A DNA stretch of 64,000 bases from Neoceratodus forsteri (GCA_016271365.2 JADMNL010000022.1:221812501-221876500), one strand, 5' to 3'; counted from the first letter of the stretch, positions 12,321 to 23,935 are shown. The notes: a model not told the origin generated them from the letters alone. Made by a program: numbers and translations.

Positions 12321-12560
12321 TATTAATACAATGCCTGCCTAATAATCATCATGAGAAAACTGTCATCACAAGACCAGTCTTGGCACAATTACTCCACCTC
12401 TTCATTTGTTTTTTGTACTTTGCAAATGTCGACTGATGTTACTTAAACTATACAGGATGTTGTGGTTTTTAAACTGATAATGCATTTACACTGTAGATTT
12501 TTGATAACTAAAGACAAAAACAGTCAAATGCAGCTGCTGGGAACACTTGTCTTCACTGAT
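12320..12560. other. Spacer between CR1 tail and V-segment RSS
   Basis: No feature recognised. Confidence 0.4.
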
Positions 12561-12565
12561 TCATA

Positions 12566-12604
12566 GGTTTTTGTATTAGTCTCCCTTGAAATTGTAGCAC
12601 TGTG
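12566..12604 (-). promoter_or_regulatory. V(D)J recombination signal, 23-bp spacer
   Basis: On the minus strand the heptamer CACAGTG (12604-12598) is followed by exactly 23 bases and the nonamer ACAAAAACC (12574-12566). The heptamer is the consensus and the nonamer differs from ACAAAAACC-type consensus at no position. It abuts the last V codons directly. A 23-bp spacer is the form used by V segments of TCR alpha, delta, beta and gamma and of Ig heavy chain and lambda. The site looks fully competent for RAG recognition although the V exon is frameshifted. Confidence 0.93.
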
Positions 12605-12918
12605 TTGGTTGGAAAGCACAATAATAAATTGCTGCATCCCTCAACTCAGCACTTGAGATCAATAAATTTGAAGTTTGTGCATCGGCACTAGTGGAGATTC
12701 TTGTGCTCAGTGAATCAGCCTCATGATTATAGCCATCTGCAGTACCTGCACCTCTCTCTGAAGAATGTATTCAATGGCTTGTTTTGGGTACTGTCTGTAC
12801 CAGTGAAGATATCGAGCAGCTGCGCTGGTAGTGTATGTACAGCTTAAGGACACATCTTCCCCTCTGTGGACAGAGATAAGGGAATCCTTTTGAATCACTG
12901 TGTCTCCAGCTGTACCAC
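12605..12918 (-). pseudogene. TCR alpha/delta-type V exon, one frameshift
   Basis: This 314-bp exon encodes the variable domain that contacts antigen-MHC. It opens after a splice acceptor AG (12920-12919) in phase 1, giving GTAGDTVIQKDSLISVHRGE. The first-cysteine strand follows (VSLSCTY), then the core tryptophan (LHWYRQYPKQ) and AIEYILQR. There the frame shifts: the next sequence is coherent only in another frame, reading GYNHEADSLSTRIS, then SSAELRDAAIYYCAFQPT up to the heptamer. The break lies at the run CAGAGAGAGG near 12753-12760; deleting one GA would put both halves in one frame, so a 2-bp expansion is the simplest cause. The WYRQ...Y and LRDAAIYYCA features fit TRAV or TRDV better than TRBV or Ig. 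An assembly error cannot be excluded. Confidence 0.88.
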
Positions 12919-13189
12919 CTGAAAGTACAAATATGGAAGAATTATTATGATAAGAAATTCAAAAATAGTGATACTATTACAAAACATGACAAGTTTTCTA
13001 ATATACCCTCATACTGTGGTTGTATTACATACTAGCAGTTTAGTGAATATCTAGCTATCTAGAACAGGTCTACTGTATCTGTCTACTGAATATTTGGATG
13101 CTATATTGTACTGGGATCCTGCACCATCAGTGTTATGTGCAATACTATGCACTTGACACAAACACTAGATAATAGAAATAGTAACATAC

Positions 13190-13241
13190 ATGTCAGTGTA
13201 GCCAAGAGTACACAAAATAGTATCATGGTAAACTTTTCCAT
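13190..13241 (-). CDS. TCR V leader exon (L-PART1)
   Basis: On the minus strand ATG at 13241 starts MEKFTMILFCVLLATLT, a basic N-terminus followed by a hydrophobic core as in a signal peptide. The exon ends with one base (T) of the next codon before the donor GTATGT at 13189, so the intron is in phase 1, matching the phase of the V exon acceptor. The intron is 271 bp (12919-13189), a usual size for a V segment. The leader sends the receptor chain into the ER. The leader and splice sites are intact, so the only visible lesion of the segment is the frameshift in the V exon. Confidence 0.85.
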
Positions 13242-13244
13242 ATT

Positions 13245-14475
13245 TGATAGGTGAAAATAGGTAGACATTTGTTTTGTAAATTTTTTGTATGTGTGATAAC
13301 TCTGTCTAGCAGGGAACTACATTGTTCTTACCTCATCTGCTCTTCTATAAACTCACTGCACTGTAAAGGGAATACCGCCTCCATTTAAATGTCAGTATTT
13401 CATTGGTTGAGAACTAGCTTTAACATGTTATGAGTAAACTCTGTATAGACATACAGAAGACAAAATACACACACCGTAACAAATCTGTTTACATGATGTA
13501 GCCACGTGCTTTCTAGTGAGCCACGTGCTTTCTAGTAATCCATGGCTAAATAAAAGCCATCTTCTAAAAAATCTGTTTCTTAAAGCACCCTATAAGCTAC
13601 CTTTCTTTGGAACAGAAAATTACAATCAATTTCTGAAATGAAGACATTAAACAAATGATAAACTTTGATTTAGATCAGGTGCCACTTCTCAAAATAATTT
13701 TTTTATGATTTTTTTTCCACATATGTATTTAAAGTTTCAGTGGCACCATATGCAAGCTTCCGATTATGGCAGACATCTCAGCACCATTAGCACCTTATGA
13801 TACCATTTGAGTACACAGGGCAGCATTTTCAAACAGATCCCATATGGATGCATATGGATGCGAATGCATGCTGCATGCAAGTCTACTCCTGCCCACTTGC
13901 ATCCAGGCAGCCCAGGTGCTCTTTTCAAATGTTGCATTCACGTGTGACCAACTGTTTATGAACTGCAGTACAAACACACGGACACAGTTGCTACTTGCAT
14001 CCAGTTTTGCTGGATTTGAATATACTTTTTTTTGGTTACACTATTTTAAATGTTTGTTTCAATGTAACTAATCACTAACTGCATGCATCAGGGTAATTAC
14101 TCCATGATTACATGTTTGTTGCGTGCAGCTACATTGGCAATGCATTGCAGTTACGGCATGAACTGACACTTAAGGTGCAACCGTTTTTTTTAATGCAGAT
14201 TTTGGATGCTGTTACACCATCTAATAGATGGTCTAATTGTTTGGATGCAATTCTGTTTTGGAAAGAGTGATAGAAGTATGGATCTTTCTAAAAATCCTTC
14301 CCATAATGTCATTTTTAGCCCTGGGAATGTGCAATGTGTTATCATTTTATGTATTGAATGCTTCTTTGGCACTGAAGCATAACCTTGCAGTCTATATCAT
14401 GCTGCAGCCAAAGCATGCATGTCAGTTTCACCAGCATTGAATATTATGAATACAAAAAAATTACCTTTTTTTTAT
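13245..14475. other. DNA upstream of the V segment, no further gene seen
   Basis: The V promoter should lie at 13242-13450 on the minus strand; a TTTATAG at about 13340-13346 is a weak TATA candidate and nothing decisive is visible. A tandem CCACGTGCTTTCTAGT occurs twice at 13502-13536. The GCATGC-rich stretch 13845-13880 is locally palindromic. No second V segment was found. Confidence 0.35.
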
Positions 14476-14479
14476 ATTT

Positions 14480-14660
14480 TATGGTAAGGCCCAATAGGCA
14501 CAATTGCCAATTTTCAGGGGAAACCTGAGAGCACTGTGGAGGTTAAGTGACTTGCTCAGAGTCACACAGTATGCACATGGAGGTTGTGGGAATCAAACCC
14601 AAGTCTGCTGGATATAACAGGCCCATTTATAGCTCATTATTCTAACCACTAGGTCATTAG
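14480..14660 (-). mobile_element. MIR-like CORE-SINE
   Basis: The minus strand carries a head with CTAGTGGTTAGAATAATGAG, a B box GGTTTGATTCCCAC, and the core AGCAAGTCACTTAACCTCCA. It is the same family as the copy at 11235-11426, but its tail is degraded. Confidence 0.7.
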
Positions 14661-14879
14661 TTCTCAGACTTTGTCATGGTAAGCTTCTCCCAAGCCGTGG
14701 AAAAGATCTTGAACCTCCTTCTAATATTGATATGATCTTGGGCCTCAACATAGAAAAATAGTAAACTTTGCACAGTACACCAGGAATAAAGTGACATTCC
14801 TTAGACTAGGTGGATTTCATTTCATTCAGCTTATTGTAACACTGCCTCATAACTCTCTCCCAAGAGCAATGTACATGCT

Positions 14880-15125
14880 CTTCTATTTTGATTCTCGAAT
14901 CATTGTTACTCATTGTTGTAAAACTTCGTGGGTCAGATTGTTTTCTCTGTCTGTTTCCACTGTATCTGGAATAACCTTCCTACTCACGTCTGCCTCTCCC
15001 CGTCTCACTCTGCTCTTAAGCAACTTCTTAGGGACCCTTTTGCTCCTTCCTGCTCTTGCTGCTCTCTGTGTAATTCTTGTATTTTGGGCTGTTCTGCCAC
15101 CAGGCTATACTACTAGCCCCTCAAC
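14880..15125 (+). mobile_element. L2-like LINE 3' coding fragment
   Basis: The plus strand reads IWNNLPTHVCLSPSHSALKQLLRD, which has the layout of the L2 ORF2 C-terminus (WNSLP, about 15 residues, then FKxxLK). The L2 copy at 19793-20020 has the equivalent WNSLPASLFLLLSLNHLKQA. It is short and decayed. Confidence 0.5.
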
Positions 15126-15129
15126 AATC

Positions 15130-16095
15130 AATGTTGTTAGAATGCTAAGTATTCTGTTAATGTATTTTCTAATAGTACATAGACGTGCAAAATATATCAG
15201 TAAAGAAATTATCACTGAAAATCTACATTTTTTCAGGCAGAAAATTATATTTATGCACTTGCCTGTGTCACCTAAAGAGAGCCACTGCATCACACTTTCA
15301 GCTTTGCCACTATTCAGATCTATCACTGACAAAAACACTTTGTGGGTACTGTAGAACAGGCATCACTGAGCTGTCAGTAGAAGGCAATTGTACTTATTCT
15401 TATATTGCTGTGGGTAGGATACCTAGAAGGGTATTGAAAGCTCCCCCCCCCATGTACATTGAGTTCTGGTAGTTCAGCAACACCACTGACATTTATTTAT
15501 TATTACAAGAAGATTCAGTGTAAATGTAGAGACCCCATATTTCCTAGAGTGCATGAAAGTTAGTTACATCACAGGCTGTTGTAATGTAATGTACTGTGCT
15601 CTGCAGTACAGCATCATTGTAATACACAATGATTATCAACTTATAAGATGGTATCATAAGGTATTACTCATAAACATACTGAGAGACACAGAAAGAATGG
15701 TGGCTAGGGCTACCCCTTAGCCAGTTATATGGTACTGAAAAGCATTCAAAATGTTGTTTTGGTTCCATGCTGTCAAGCTCCAGGATGAAGTTAAACATGA
15801 AAAGCTGAGTTTAATGTATCTGCTGACATGATAATAAATTTATCAATGAAGACCTGCAGTGTAATTAATATTTTCCATAACCTCATTTGTCAATAACCAT
15901 CACATGACCATGCATTAATTTTACAATAGCATACACTTCAAAACAGATTTAATTTTCAACATACATTTATAAAATGGGTGAGGAAATCCCAGTAGGCTGA
16001 TTGGCGTGGTCCTGTGCATTGGAAAACACAATACATGGTAAAAAAATAATGAAGAAAAAAAAGCCCTTCAAATCAGGATGCAACAACTAAAACAA
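15130..16095. other. Intergenic DNA, no gene seen
   Basis: No exon or recognisable repeat. The open frame near 15105-15338 has no family resemblance. Confidence 0.4.
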
Positions 16096-16201
16096 ATAAT
16101 AGAAACATAGACTTTGACGGCAGATAAGGACCACTTGGCCCACCCAGTCTGCCCATTTCCCTACCTATTGGATAAGCTGCAGGTTCCTGTTAACCAGCAG
16201 C

Positions 16202-18956
16202 CTACTTTCTGCAACCCCCCACTATAATTGCCTTATGTCTGTCCCATGCATGTTTGAATTCCCCTACTATTTTAGATCCCACAACCTCCCCAGGAAGGCA
16301 GTTCCATGCGTCCACCACTCTCTCTGTGAAAAATAATTTCCTCACATTACCCCTGAGTCGTCCCCCTCTATCTTTAAATTGTGTCCCCTTGTTCTTGCAC
16401 ATCTCTTTCTGAAAGATGCTACCCTCCTGGACTTTGTAGATTCCCTTGAGGTACTTGAAAGTTTCTATCATCTCCCCCCATCCCTCCTTTCATCAAGGGT
16501 ATACATATTAAGCTCTCTCAGTCTCTCTTCATATGGTTTCTGATGCAGACCCTGCACCATTTTAGTCACCCTCCTCTGGACTGATTCCATCCTGTCTATG
16601 TCCTTGCGTAGATAGGGTCTCCAAAACTGCACGCAGTACTCCAGATGGGGTCTCACCAACTGTCTGTACAGAGGGATAATCACTTCCCTTTTTCTACTTG
16701 TGATGCCCCTCCCTATGCATCCCAGTATCCCCCCAGCTCTCCTTACTGACTTTTCACATTGCTTACCCACCTTTAGGTCATCTGATATGATTACCCCCAT
16801 GTCCCTTTCCATTACTGTTGTTGTTAGTACCTCCCCTGCCACTGCGTACTCTTCTCCTGGGTTTTTGTTTCCCAGGTGCATTACTTTGCACTTCTTTACA
16901 TTGAATCTAAGTTGCCATACATCTGACCATTTCTCCAACTTTGCCAAGTCCCTTCTCATCCTTTCTATCCCCCCTTGTGTATCAACTCTGTTACAGATAT
17001 TTGTGTCATCTGCAAAGAGGCACACCTTTCCTTCCAGACCCTCTGCAATGTCACCTATAAAGACATTAAAGAGGACTGGACCCACTACTGAGCCCTGAGG
17101 TACTCCACTAGTAACTCCCCTTTCTTCAGAATGAGTTCCATTCACTATTACCTTCTGTGTCCTGTTGTGCAGCCAGTTTGCTACCCACGCTACCACCCTT
17201 GGACCCACTCCCAGGATGGCTAACTTGATTATTAATCTTTGTGTGGTACTATGTCAAATGCCTTGCTAAAGCCTAGGTAGGCCATATCTACAGCCCCTCC
17301 CTGGTCTATTACTTTGGTCACCCAGTCAAAGAAATCAATTAGATTTATCTGACATGACTTTCCCACTGTGAATCCATGCTGCTTTGGGTCCTGTGCCCCG
17401 CTGACCTCTAGGTACTCAACAATTCTTTCTTTCAGAAGTGATTCCATCATTTTCCCTACCACTGAGGTCAAACTAACAGGTCTGTAGTTTCCTGCTTCTG
17501 CCTTGCTCCCACTTTTGTGAAGGGAATCACATCTGCCCTCCTCCAGTCCTCAGGTACCACCCCATCCTCCCATGATTTGTGAAAAAGTGTGGTCAGTGGT
17601 GTCACTAGGTCCCCCCTTAGTTCTTTTAGGATTCCGGGATGAATCCCGTCAGGCCCCATTGCTTTGTCCACCTTGAGTTTTAGGAGTTCTTTCAGGACTC
17701 TTTCTTCTGTAAATGGACTGGTGTCAACCCACCTACCCAGAGTGCTTCTATTGTTTGGATTAGGTAACTCCTCCTCTTCTTCCCTTGTGAATACTGAGCA
17801 AAAGTATTCATTCAGTATCTCTGCCTTTTCACTGTCTTCCTCTGCCCACCTCCCTTCTCCTTTGTTAATCTTCACTATCCTTCCCTTAACTTTTCTATGC
17901 TCCCTAATGTATCTATAAAAGGTTTTATCCCCCTTCTTAACTGAGTTGGCTATCTTTTCCTCAGTTTGGGCCTTTGATATTCTGACTGCCTTCCCCACTT
18001 CTTTCTGCTTTAATCGATACAGTTCCCTATCGTGCTCCTTCTGTGATTCCTTATACTTTTTGAATGCAGCCTTTTGCTCCTTAACCTTCCCTGCCACCTC
18101 TTTTGAGAACCATAGTGGTTTTTAACTCTGTTTTGTTTTCTTTATTTGCTTCACACAAAGGCTTGTTGCCTCCATGATGGCAGTTTTGATTTTTCTCCAT
18201 TGTTCTTCCACCCCTCCTTCCTGCCCATTTGTTAGTGCATTCCTTAGGCAATCATCCATTTTGCCAAAGTCAGCCCTTCTAAAGTCCAATATCCTTGTTT
18301 TTGTATGGCTTGTCTCCATGGTTGTGCTTATTGTGAACCACACTGTGTGGTGGTCACTTGCTTCCAGATGGCTACTGACTTCTAAATCTGTGATCCTCTC
18401 TCCATTTGAGAGTACCAGGTCTAATATTGCTCCCTCCTGAGTGGGTTCCAAAACTAGCTGTCTAATGCATGCCCCCCTGTAGGACATCGAGAATGACCCT
18501 GCTCTTGGATGTGGCTGCAGTGCATGTTGTCCAGTTAACATCTGGCATATTCAGGTCCCCCATCAACAGTATCTCCCCTTTTTCAGCCATTTTGAGAATG
18601 TCCTCTATCATTTTCTTGTCCATTTCCTCCCCTTGAGATGGGGGTCTGTATACAACCCCTGTGTGGATTGTGTTGCCATTTCCTGTCTCCAAGGTGACCC
18701 ACAGTGCCTTTTGTCCTCCCCCTTTGCTTTTTAGTTCTGTAGCGTTGATCCCTTCCATTATGTAGAGAGCTACTCCACCTCCTCTTTTACCCTCCCTGTC
18801 CCTTCTGTAGATTGTGTACCCTGGTATGTTGACATCCCAGTCATGGTTCTCTGTGTACCATGTTTCCGTGACTGCCACAATATCCAAGTGTTCCTCTTCC
18901 ATTAGGACTACTAGCTCAGGAAGCTTGTTTCCCAGACTACGGGCATTGGTACTCAT
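16202..18956 (-). pseudogene. CR1-A ORF2 endonuclease-reverse transcriptase, broken
   Basis: ORF2 supplies nicking and reverse transcription. The endonuclease (18956-18462) begins STNARSLGNKLPEL and keeps the ETW glutamate, RGGGVALY and LLMGDLNMPDVNW. A linker follows (18541-18122), then the reverse transcriptase in several frames: KAMGPDGIHPGILKELRG (18097-17468), DFFDWVTKVIDQGG and SKAFDIVPH (17471-17232), [17 protein letters not shown] and the catalytic FADD (17208-16468). The C-terminal block FFTERVVDAWNCLPGEVV is at 16471-16202. The pieces are separated by about four frameshifts or stops; all key catalytic residues that can be seen are intact, so the copy is fairly young. Confidence 0.9.
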
Positions 18957-19143
18957 TGCCCTCCATATAATGTTGGCTTTATCCTTCCCCCCATCCCTGC
19001 TCTTATATCCTTTGTCTATTTCTCCATTTACCCCGTCCAGCCCTCTGTCAACCTCTGTACCTCAGTGTTTACCTTACTACCTGCCATGTTTTGTGGGGAG
19101 AGGCTTGACATTTCCTGCTTCCTATAAGCATCTCCCCCCTTGG

Positions 19144-19404
19144 CTAGTTTAAAAGCTTGCCCAGGAAGCATTTAAACCTATCACCTAGGAGCTTGGTTCC
19201 CTTCCTGGACAGATGCAGACCATCGTGCCAGTACAGACCTTCATCTCTCCAGGTGGACCCCCAGTCCCCAATGAAGCCAAAGCCCTGTGCTCTGCACCAG
19301 TTTTGCAACCATTCATTGAACTGCATGGTGTGCAGTACCCTAGCATCACATCTGCCATAGTCTGGCAGCACCTCTGAGAAGGTTACCGTGCTTGGAACAG
19401 ACAT
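19144..19404 (-). pseudogene. CR1-A ORF1 esterase-like C-terminal fragment
   Basis: Eighty-six residues read on the minus strand end in GFGFIGDWGSTWRDEGLYWHDGLHLSRKGTK split over the last third; the Asp-x-x-His pair (DGLHLS) is the C-terminal catalytic dyad of SGNH/GDSL hydrolases, a domain found in ORF1 of CR1 elements. The N-terminal half with the nucleophile serine and the zinc finger is missing because the element is truncated here. The domain may act on lipids or aid nucleic-acid binding; its role in CR1 is not settled. Confidence 0.75.
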
Positions 19405-19407
19405 TAG

Positions 19408-21840
19408 AATATTTATTTATTTATTTTCATTTCATTTTTTTTCATTTATTTCATTTAAAAGTTGATAACCGGGAGAGGCACACTGAGCTGAGGCTCTTTT
19501 CCAGGTGTTACCTAGGGAAGGGGACATGGAGGCAAAATATACACAATGTAACAAATCATTTTACAATTGACACATAAGAGGTACAGAAGGTAAACAATCA
19601 TCAAGACAGGCTGGTTACAGATTGCCTGTTTAGAATATCATATCAGTATAAATCAGCAAAATACAACAAACAGTTCAAAATACAGAGTATATGAGTAGAA
19701 ACAAAACTGTAGGTGAGTGTAGTGAACATAGGCAGTACAAGCAGTATGTCTGACAAGAGTACTTTGCTGGCAGATAGCAAGACTAAGAGCAATTAAGTTG
19801 GCAGTAGTGTGAAACAGAGTGTAGAAGAGTTAGCATGGCAGGTAACAAAAACAGGAGAGGGGTTGGGGTGGGAAAGGGCTTGTTTTAAGTGGTTTAGTGA
19901 GAGTAGTAGAAACAGTGATGCTGGAAGGGAGTTCCAGTTATGAGGGCAGCAGTAGGAGAAGGCAGCCATGCCAGGGTTAGAGTGGAGTTGGGGCAGGGAA
20001 AAGGTGAGAGTGTCTCTCAAATGGAGAGAGTAGCATAGGTGGGAGGTGAGGGAAAGGAGGGAAGGGAAGTAGGGAGTGAGTGAACCAAACCAGTATTTAT
20101 CTGTGATTGTGGAGGTGTGGTGCTGGCAACGGGATGATGGGGGGGGGGAGAGAGGGATGAGTAAAGGGTGCAGTAGTGAGTCCTAGGGGGAGCGTTTATG
20201 GCAAAATGGCAGAAGACATTGAATAGGGAGTCTAGTCTGGAGAGGGTTGCGGAGGGACCAGACCCATAGATGACATCAGCTAAGCTGAAGATAGGTAAGA
20301 TTGTTTTTGTGAGTAGTATATAGCAGACTTGGAGGGAGAGGGCATCTTTATTTCTGTACAGAGCACCACGCTTAGGGAGGAGCTTAGAATGGATGTAGTT
20401 TATGTGAGTAGAGTAGTGTAGTCAAGGTGGGTGTTTAGCCAAATGCCAAGGTACTTGTAGGCAGAGACAGTGTCCAGTGTGGTGCCATCGAGGGTAGTGA
20501 ATGAGGGCAGTGTGGGAAGTCTTGAGAGTCTTTCGGGGTGCTGAAAGTCATGGATACTGTTTTCCTAGAGTTTACTTTAAGTTGGTTGGCTTAGAACCAT
20601 TTTAGTATGTGGGTGAAGTTATTTTGTAACTATGTGGACACCATGGTGGAGGAGGGTCTGAGGTGTAGAGAATGGTGTCATCTTCATAGAGGTGAATTTG
20701 GGAGCAGAAGCAGATGGAAGAGAGATCGTTACGGAAAATAGAGAATAGGATGAGGCCTAGAATTGAGCCTTGGGATGCACCAGCTAGTATTGGGAAAGAG
20801 GGGAGTGTGTCCCCAGCCAGGACACATTGGGTTCAACTAGACAGGATTCCAGGAAGGATCTGTACCATTCAACTGTTGGAGGGGAAAGGCCAGCAAGTTC
20901 AAGTTTAGAGATGAGAAAACGATGTGATACTGAATCAAAGGCCTTGACTAGGTTGATAAAGATGGCTGAGGTAAAGTGCCCTTGGTCCATGTCTGTAAGA
21001 ATGGTATCAGTGACACAGAGAAGGGAGGAAACTGTGGAGTGGTTTTTCCAAAAATCAAACTGGAAGAGGGGGAGGAAGTTGGTGGAGGAGAGGAAGTGGG
21101 TGAGCCTGGTTAGGATTAGGGACTCCTGGAACTTGACTAATACAGGGAGGAGAGAGATGGTGCAGTAATTTCCTGGTGTGGCATGATTGAGGCCATTGTG
21201 TAGGGGGATCACTTTTAGTGGATTTTCAGGCCTGTGAGGCAGTGCTGAGAGAGAAGGAGAGGTTTAATAGATGGGATAAAGGTTGTGGTGCAATGGCTGG
21301 GGCTGAGATTTGGAGGAGGAGATGGTCAAGGCCATCATGGTTTGATTTGTGAGGATTCAGTGATTGAAGGGCTTGAAGAACTTCCAGGGCAGTGATGTGG
21401 GAGAAATGAAAGTTATTCTGTGCAGCAGGAAAGCATGAGAATGACGGGGAGTTGGGAGGGTTGGAGGAGAGGGCACAGGTAGCGAAGAACATGTTTAGGG
21501 TGGAGGCGACAGTGAGGTGTGAGGAGACTAGCTTGTCCTCTATGAAGAGAGAGGGGTGGAGGATTTAGATGGAGGGTTGAAGAGGGAAGTGAGGGTTTGC
21601 CAGAATTGTGGGGTGAGTTAAGGTTATCCTTTAGGGTGTTCCTGAAGTATTTGGCTTTGGCAACTCTAATACCTTTGGTGCATGAGTTTCTTAGTGTGTG
21701 GTAGGTAGAGAGATCTATGTGGGAGAGGAAAGCCTTGTAGCGTGCCCACATGTGGTCACGAGAGGTGCAGAGCTTGATGATATCAGGTGATATCCAAGAG
21801 TGATGGAAATGTCTGACTCTGCATATACAAATGCAAACAA
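19408..21840 (-). mobile_element. L2-like LINE, decayed
   Basis: On the minus strand the linker region (21844-21413, WISPDIIKLCTSRDHMWARY), RT front (21492-21226, LQSLNPHKSNHDGLDHLLLQ), RT core (21212-20784) and ORF2 C-terminus (20020-19793, WNSLPASLFLLL) follow in L2 order. The 3' end (19408-19520) has TAACACCTGG...CAGTGTGCCT then an ATTT-rich simple-repeat tail. The endonuclease is missing, so the copy is 5'-truncated. CR1-A abuts its tail. Confidence 0.8.
20640..21212 (-). pseudogene. L2 reverse transcriptase core, broken
   Basis: The minus strand keeps NYCTISLLPVLVKFQESLI (finger motif), FDFWKNHST (the FRxxHST motif of L2), AFDSVSH (motif A, aspartate kept) and WYRSFL. After a frameshift it reads GLILFSIFRNDL and YEDDTILY, where the usual Y/F-A-D-D of motif C has become YEDD. 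The two catalytic aspartates remain, but the alanine-to-glutamate change and the frame breaks make activity very unlikely. Confidence 0.75.
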
Positions 21841-21849
21841 CCACAATGT

Positions 21850-22300
21850 GTTCTAATGCAGAGCAATCAAGATTTAATTTTTAGCAAAATGCTCCACTCC
21901 ATCCATCTGTTCAACATCCTCTCTACAGGTTCTAAATAACATATTTTTGAAGTTGAAGTTTAGTCTTTTCACACATTCACACCCTCACTACATGCTGCCA
22001 GCAGTATTCTGTGTTCATCACTCCCTTGTTTCCTTCTTCACTCTGCACTGCCACCCTCCTTAGTGCATCAGTTGCTCACTCACTCCATTGCTTTTTTACC
22101 TTCATCGCTTGCTCACTACTTAAACATTCCCCTCCATCTAAGATTGCCACCTTTGGACGAGATGAAACACATGCTGTCCTGTCCATTTACTTCAGTGCTG
22201 TTCCTTCCCTCTGGGCGCACTATTTTCCTGCTCCTTCACTTCCAGGTTTGGAGCTACCACTTGTTTTCCTCCTCTTATATATGTATATAATGTTTCTTTG
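21850..22300. other. Intergenic DNA, no gene seen
   Basis: No supported feature; both plus-strand frames at 22011-22301 are low-complexity Ser/Leu/Pro-rich reads without family resemblance. Confidence 0.35.
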
Positions 22301-22303
22301 ATC

Positions 22304-22530
22304 TCTAGTGGCACCCCTCACCCTCCAGTCACTGTCCCCATTATTTAATGCTGTTTACCTGGTGTCTAGTGCCACCCCAGCCCTCTGAGCACTGTCCCCT
22401 GATGTAATAATATTTTCCAGATGCCTAGTGGCCCTCCTGCCCTCTGATCGCTGTCCCTGTTACAGTGTGTGTAGTACTGTTTCCCTGGTGTCTAAAGGCA
22501 CCCCCACCCTCCAATCACTGTCCCCGTAAT
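22304..22530. repeat. Diverged minisatellite, four units
   Basis: Units of about 60-70 bp carry a shared phrase of the type 'CTAGTGGCACCC...CCCTCCAATCACTGTCCCC'. Copies begin near 22306, 22365, 22425 and 22492. Confidence 0.7.
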
Positions 22531-22539
22531 AATTTTACC

Positions 22540-23800
22540 AATGTCATAACTTCAGTAATTTTAAATATTTTGACCAATTAAATTTTCAACATGCCCATTT
22601 TTTCACACCACATCATGAATGTGTGAGCTGTTGTTTCTCAAATACTGGCCAAAATGTATTTTTGCATCTGTGCAGCAGAATCACATTTTGGTGGTGTGGA
22701 ATCACATTTCAGAGGGAATTTAAAACTTTTACCTATGGGGTGCATGATGCAAGGTAATAAGAAGGCTATACTGAAAACTTAGTGTACAAATATGGGGCCC
22801 TATGCACAAACCAGCAGGATTTACATGCTGGAGGTTTGTACCCTGCCTGCGTATCTTCACGGCCCCAGACAGGTGCAGTGTGTGTGGTATTCACTACCAC
22901 AGGCACTCACAGGGTGCCTGTACGTGGCCCCACCTCCAGGTGTGCAAGTTCATCAGGGAGGGCCGGTGCAGAGGGGTGGACCCAGGCAGGCATCCAATAA
23001 AATGCCTGAACCGGGTCTCAGAGTGAATCCCTTGCGCACATTGGGCAGTGATGCATAGGACCAACAGACCATCGGTACACCTGCAAAGCAGCAACTGAAT
23101 GGGCACATGCCTGAACGGCCACCCCAGCCCTCCCCATCTGCCTAAGGGGCTGGGGCAGCATGGAGGGTCAGTTTCTGGTCCCACCACAACCGATGGGTGA
23201 TGTCTGTGGGGGCACACATCAGGTTATGGCAAGGTTCTGGCTGCCATAACCTGCACCCCCCTACGCCTGGTACTACGTGTCTTAGTGAATGACGTGTAGT
23301 GCAGTCACAAACCCAACAAGCTCCCTGACCACCCTGGCACATTACTGTCTGCACAGCTGGGGGATCCCACATGCTACAGGATTGCATGCTGTATGTGAAT
23401 ACCACTGGGGGTCCATAGGACCCCCAATGTGCGGCATTCACATGTAGGGTGCCTATGCACTGCAGAACCGCAGCACGTAGGTACCCTTATTTTTTTGTGC
23501 AAAGGCTCCATGGTAAAATGTCCAGGTTATGACACAATGTTGCAGTATTTCAACACTCACTCATAAGTTTGTTAATTTTCAATATTGCCACTCCAAACTT
23601 TCCACATACCCATTTTTCCACACCACCTCATAAACACGATAGGTGTAATTTTTAAAATCCTGGATGACACGTCTTTTCACACTTGTGATGCAAGATGACA
23701 TTTTGGACAACATATTATAAATGCTACAAGTCATGCTTATAAGAGCAGTCATAAAATGACTATCTTGGAAATTTGGGGTTAGCATTAAAAAAAGACTGAA
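22540..23800. repeat. Diverged fold-back array fragment, split by an insertion
   Basis: 22570-22790 and 23515-23790 contain phrases of the fold-back array, such as AAATTTTCAACATGCCCATT, CACACCACATCATGAA and CACACCACCTCATAAACA, but far more diverged than at 36000-40000. The middle is replaced by the element at 22793-23510. It is a relict of the same family or an older relative. Confidence 0.55.
22793..23510. mobile_element. Small non-autonomous inverted-repeat element
   Basis: The left end TGGGGCCCTATGCACAAA resembles the reverse complement of the right end (TGGAGCCTTTGCACAAA) with one gap. The body, about 718 bp, is GC-rich compared with its flanks and encodes nothing recognisable. A similar body, without clear ends, lies at 26700-27200. 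No clean target duplication is visible. Confidence 0.5.
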
Positions 23801-23804
23801 TATG

Positions 23805-23935
23805 TTAAGAAAGAATGTGTGAACAGTTAATGTATAAAGAGTGAATGTGTAAAGAGTGAATATGTGTAAAGAGTGAATGTGTACTGAATGTGTGAAAACT
23901 GAATGTGTACTGAATATGTAAAGAGTGAATGTGCC
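23805..23935. repeat. Degenerate GTGTAAAGAGTGAAT tandem repeat
   Basis: About eight units of 12-15 bp built on GAGTGAATGTGTAAA and GAATGTGTACT variants, next to the old fold-back array. Confidence 0.75.

Larger units (their letters stand above)
16100..19406 (-). mobile_element. CR1 LINE, copy A, 5'-truncated in ORF1
   Basis: The minus strand carries the end of ORF1 (esterase-like domain), nearly all of ORF2 and a 3' UTR ending near 16100 in TCTATGTTTCTATT, the octamer-type tail of CR1. The 5' end stops at about 19406, exactly where an L2 tail begins, so it is truncated in ORF1. It is one of the better preserved copies in the window. Confidence 0.9.
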
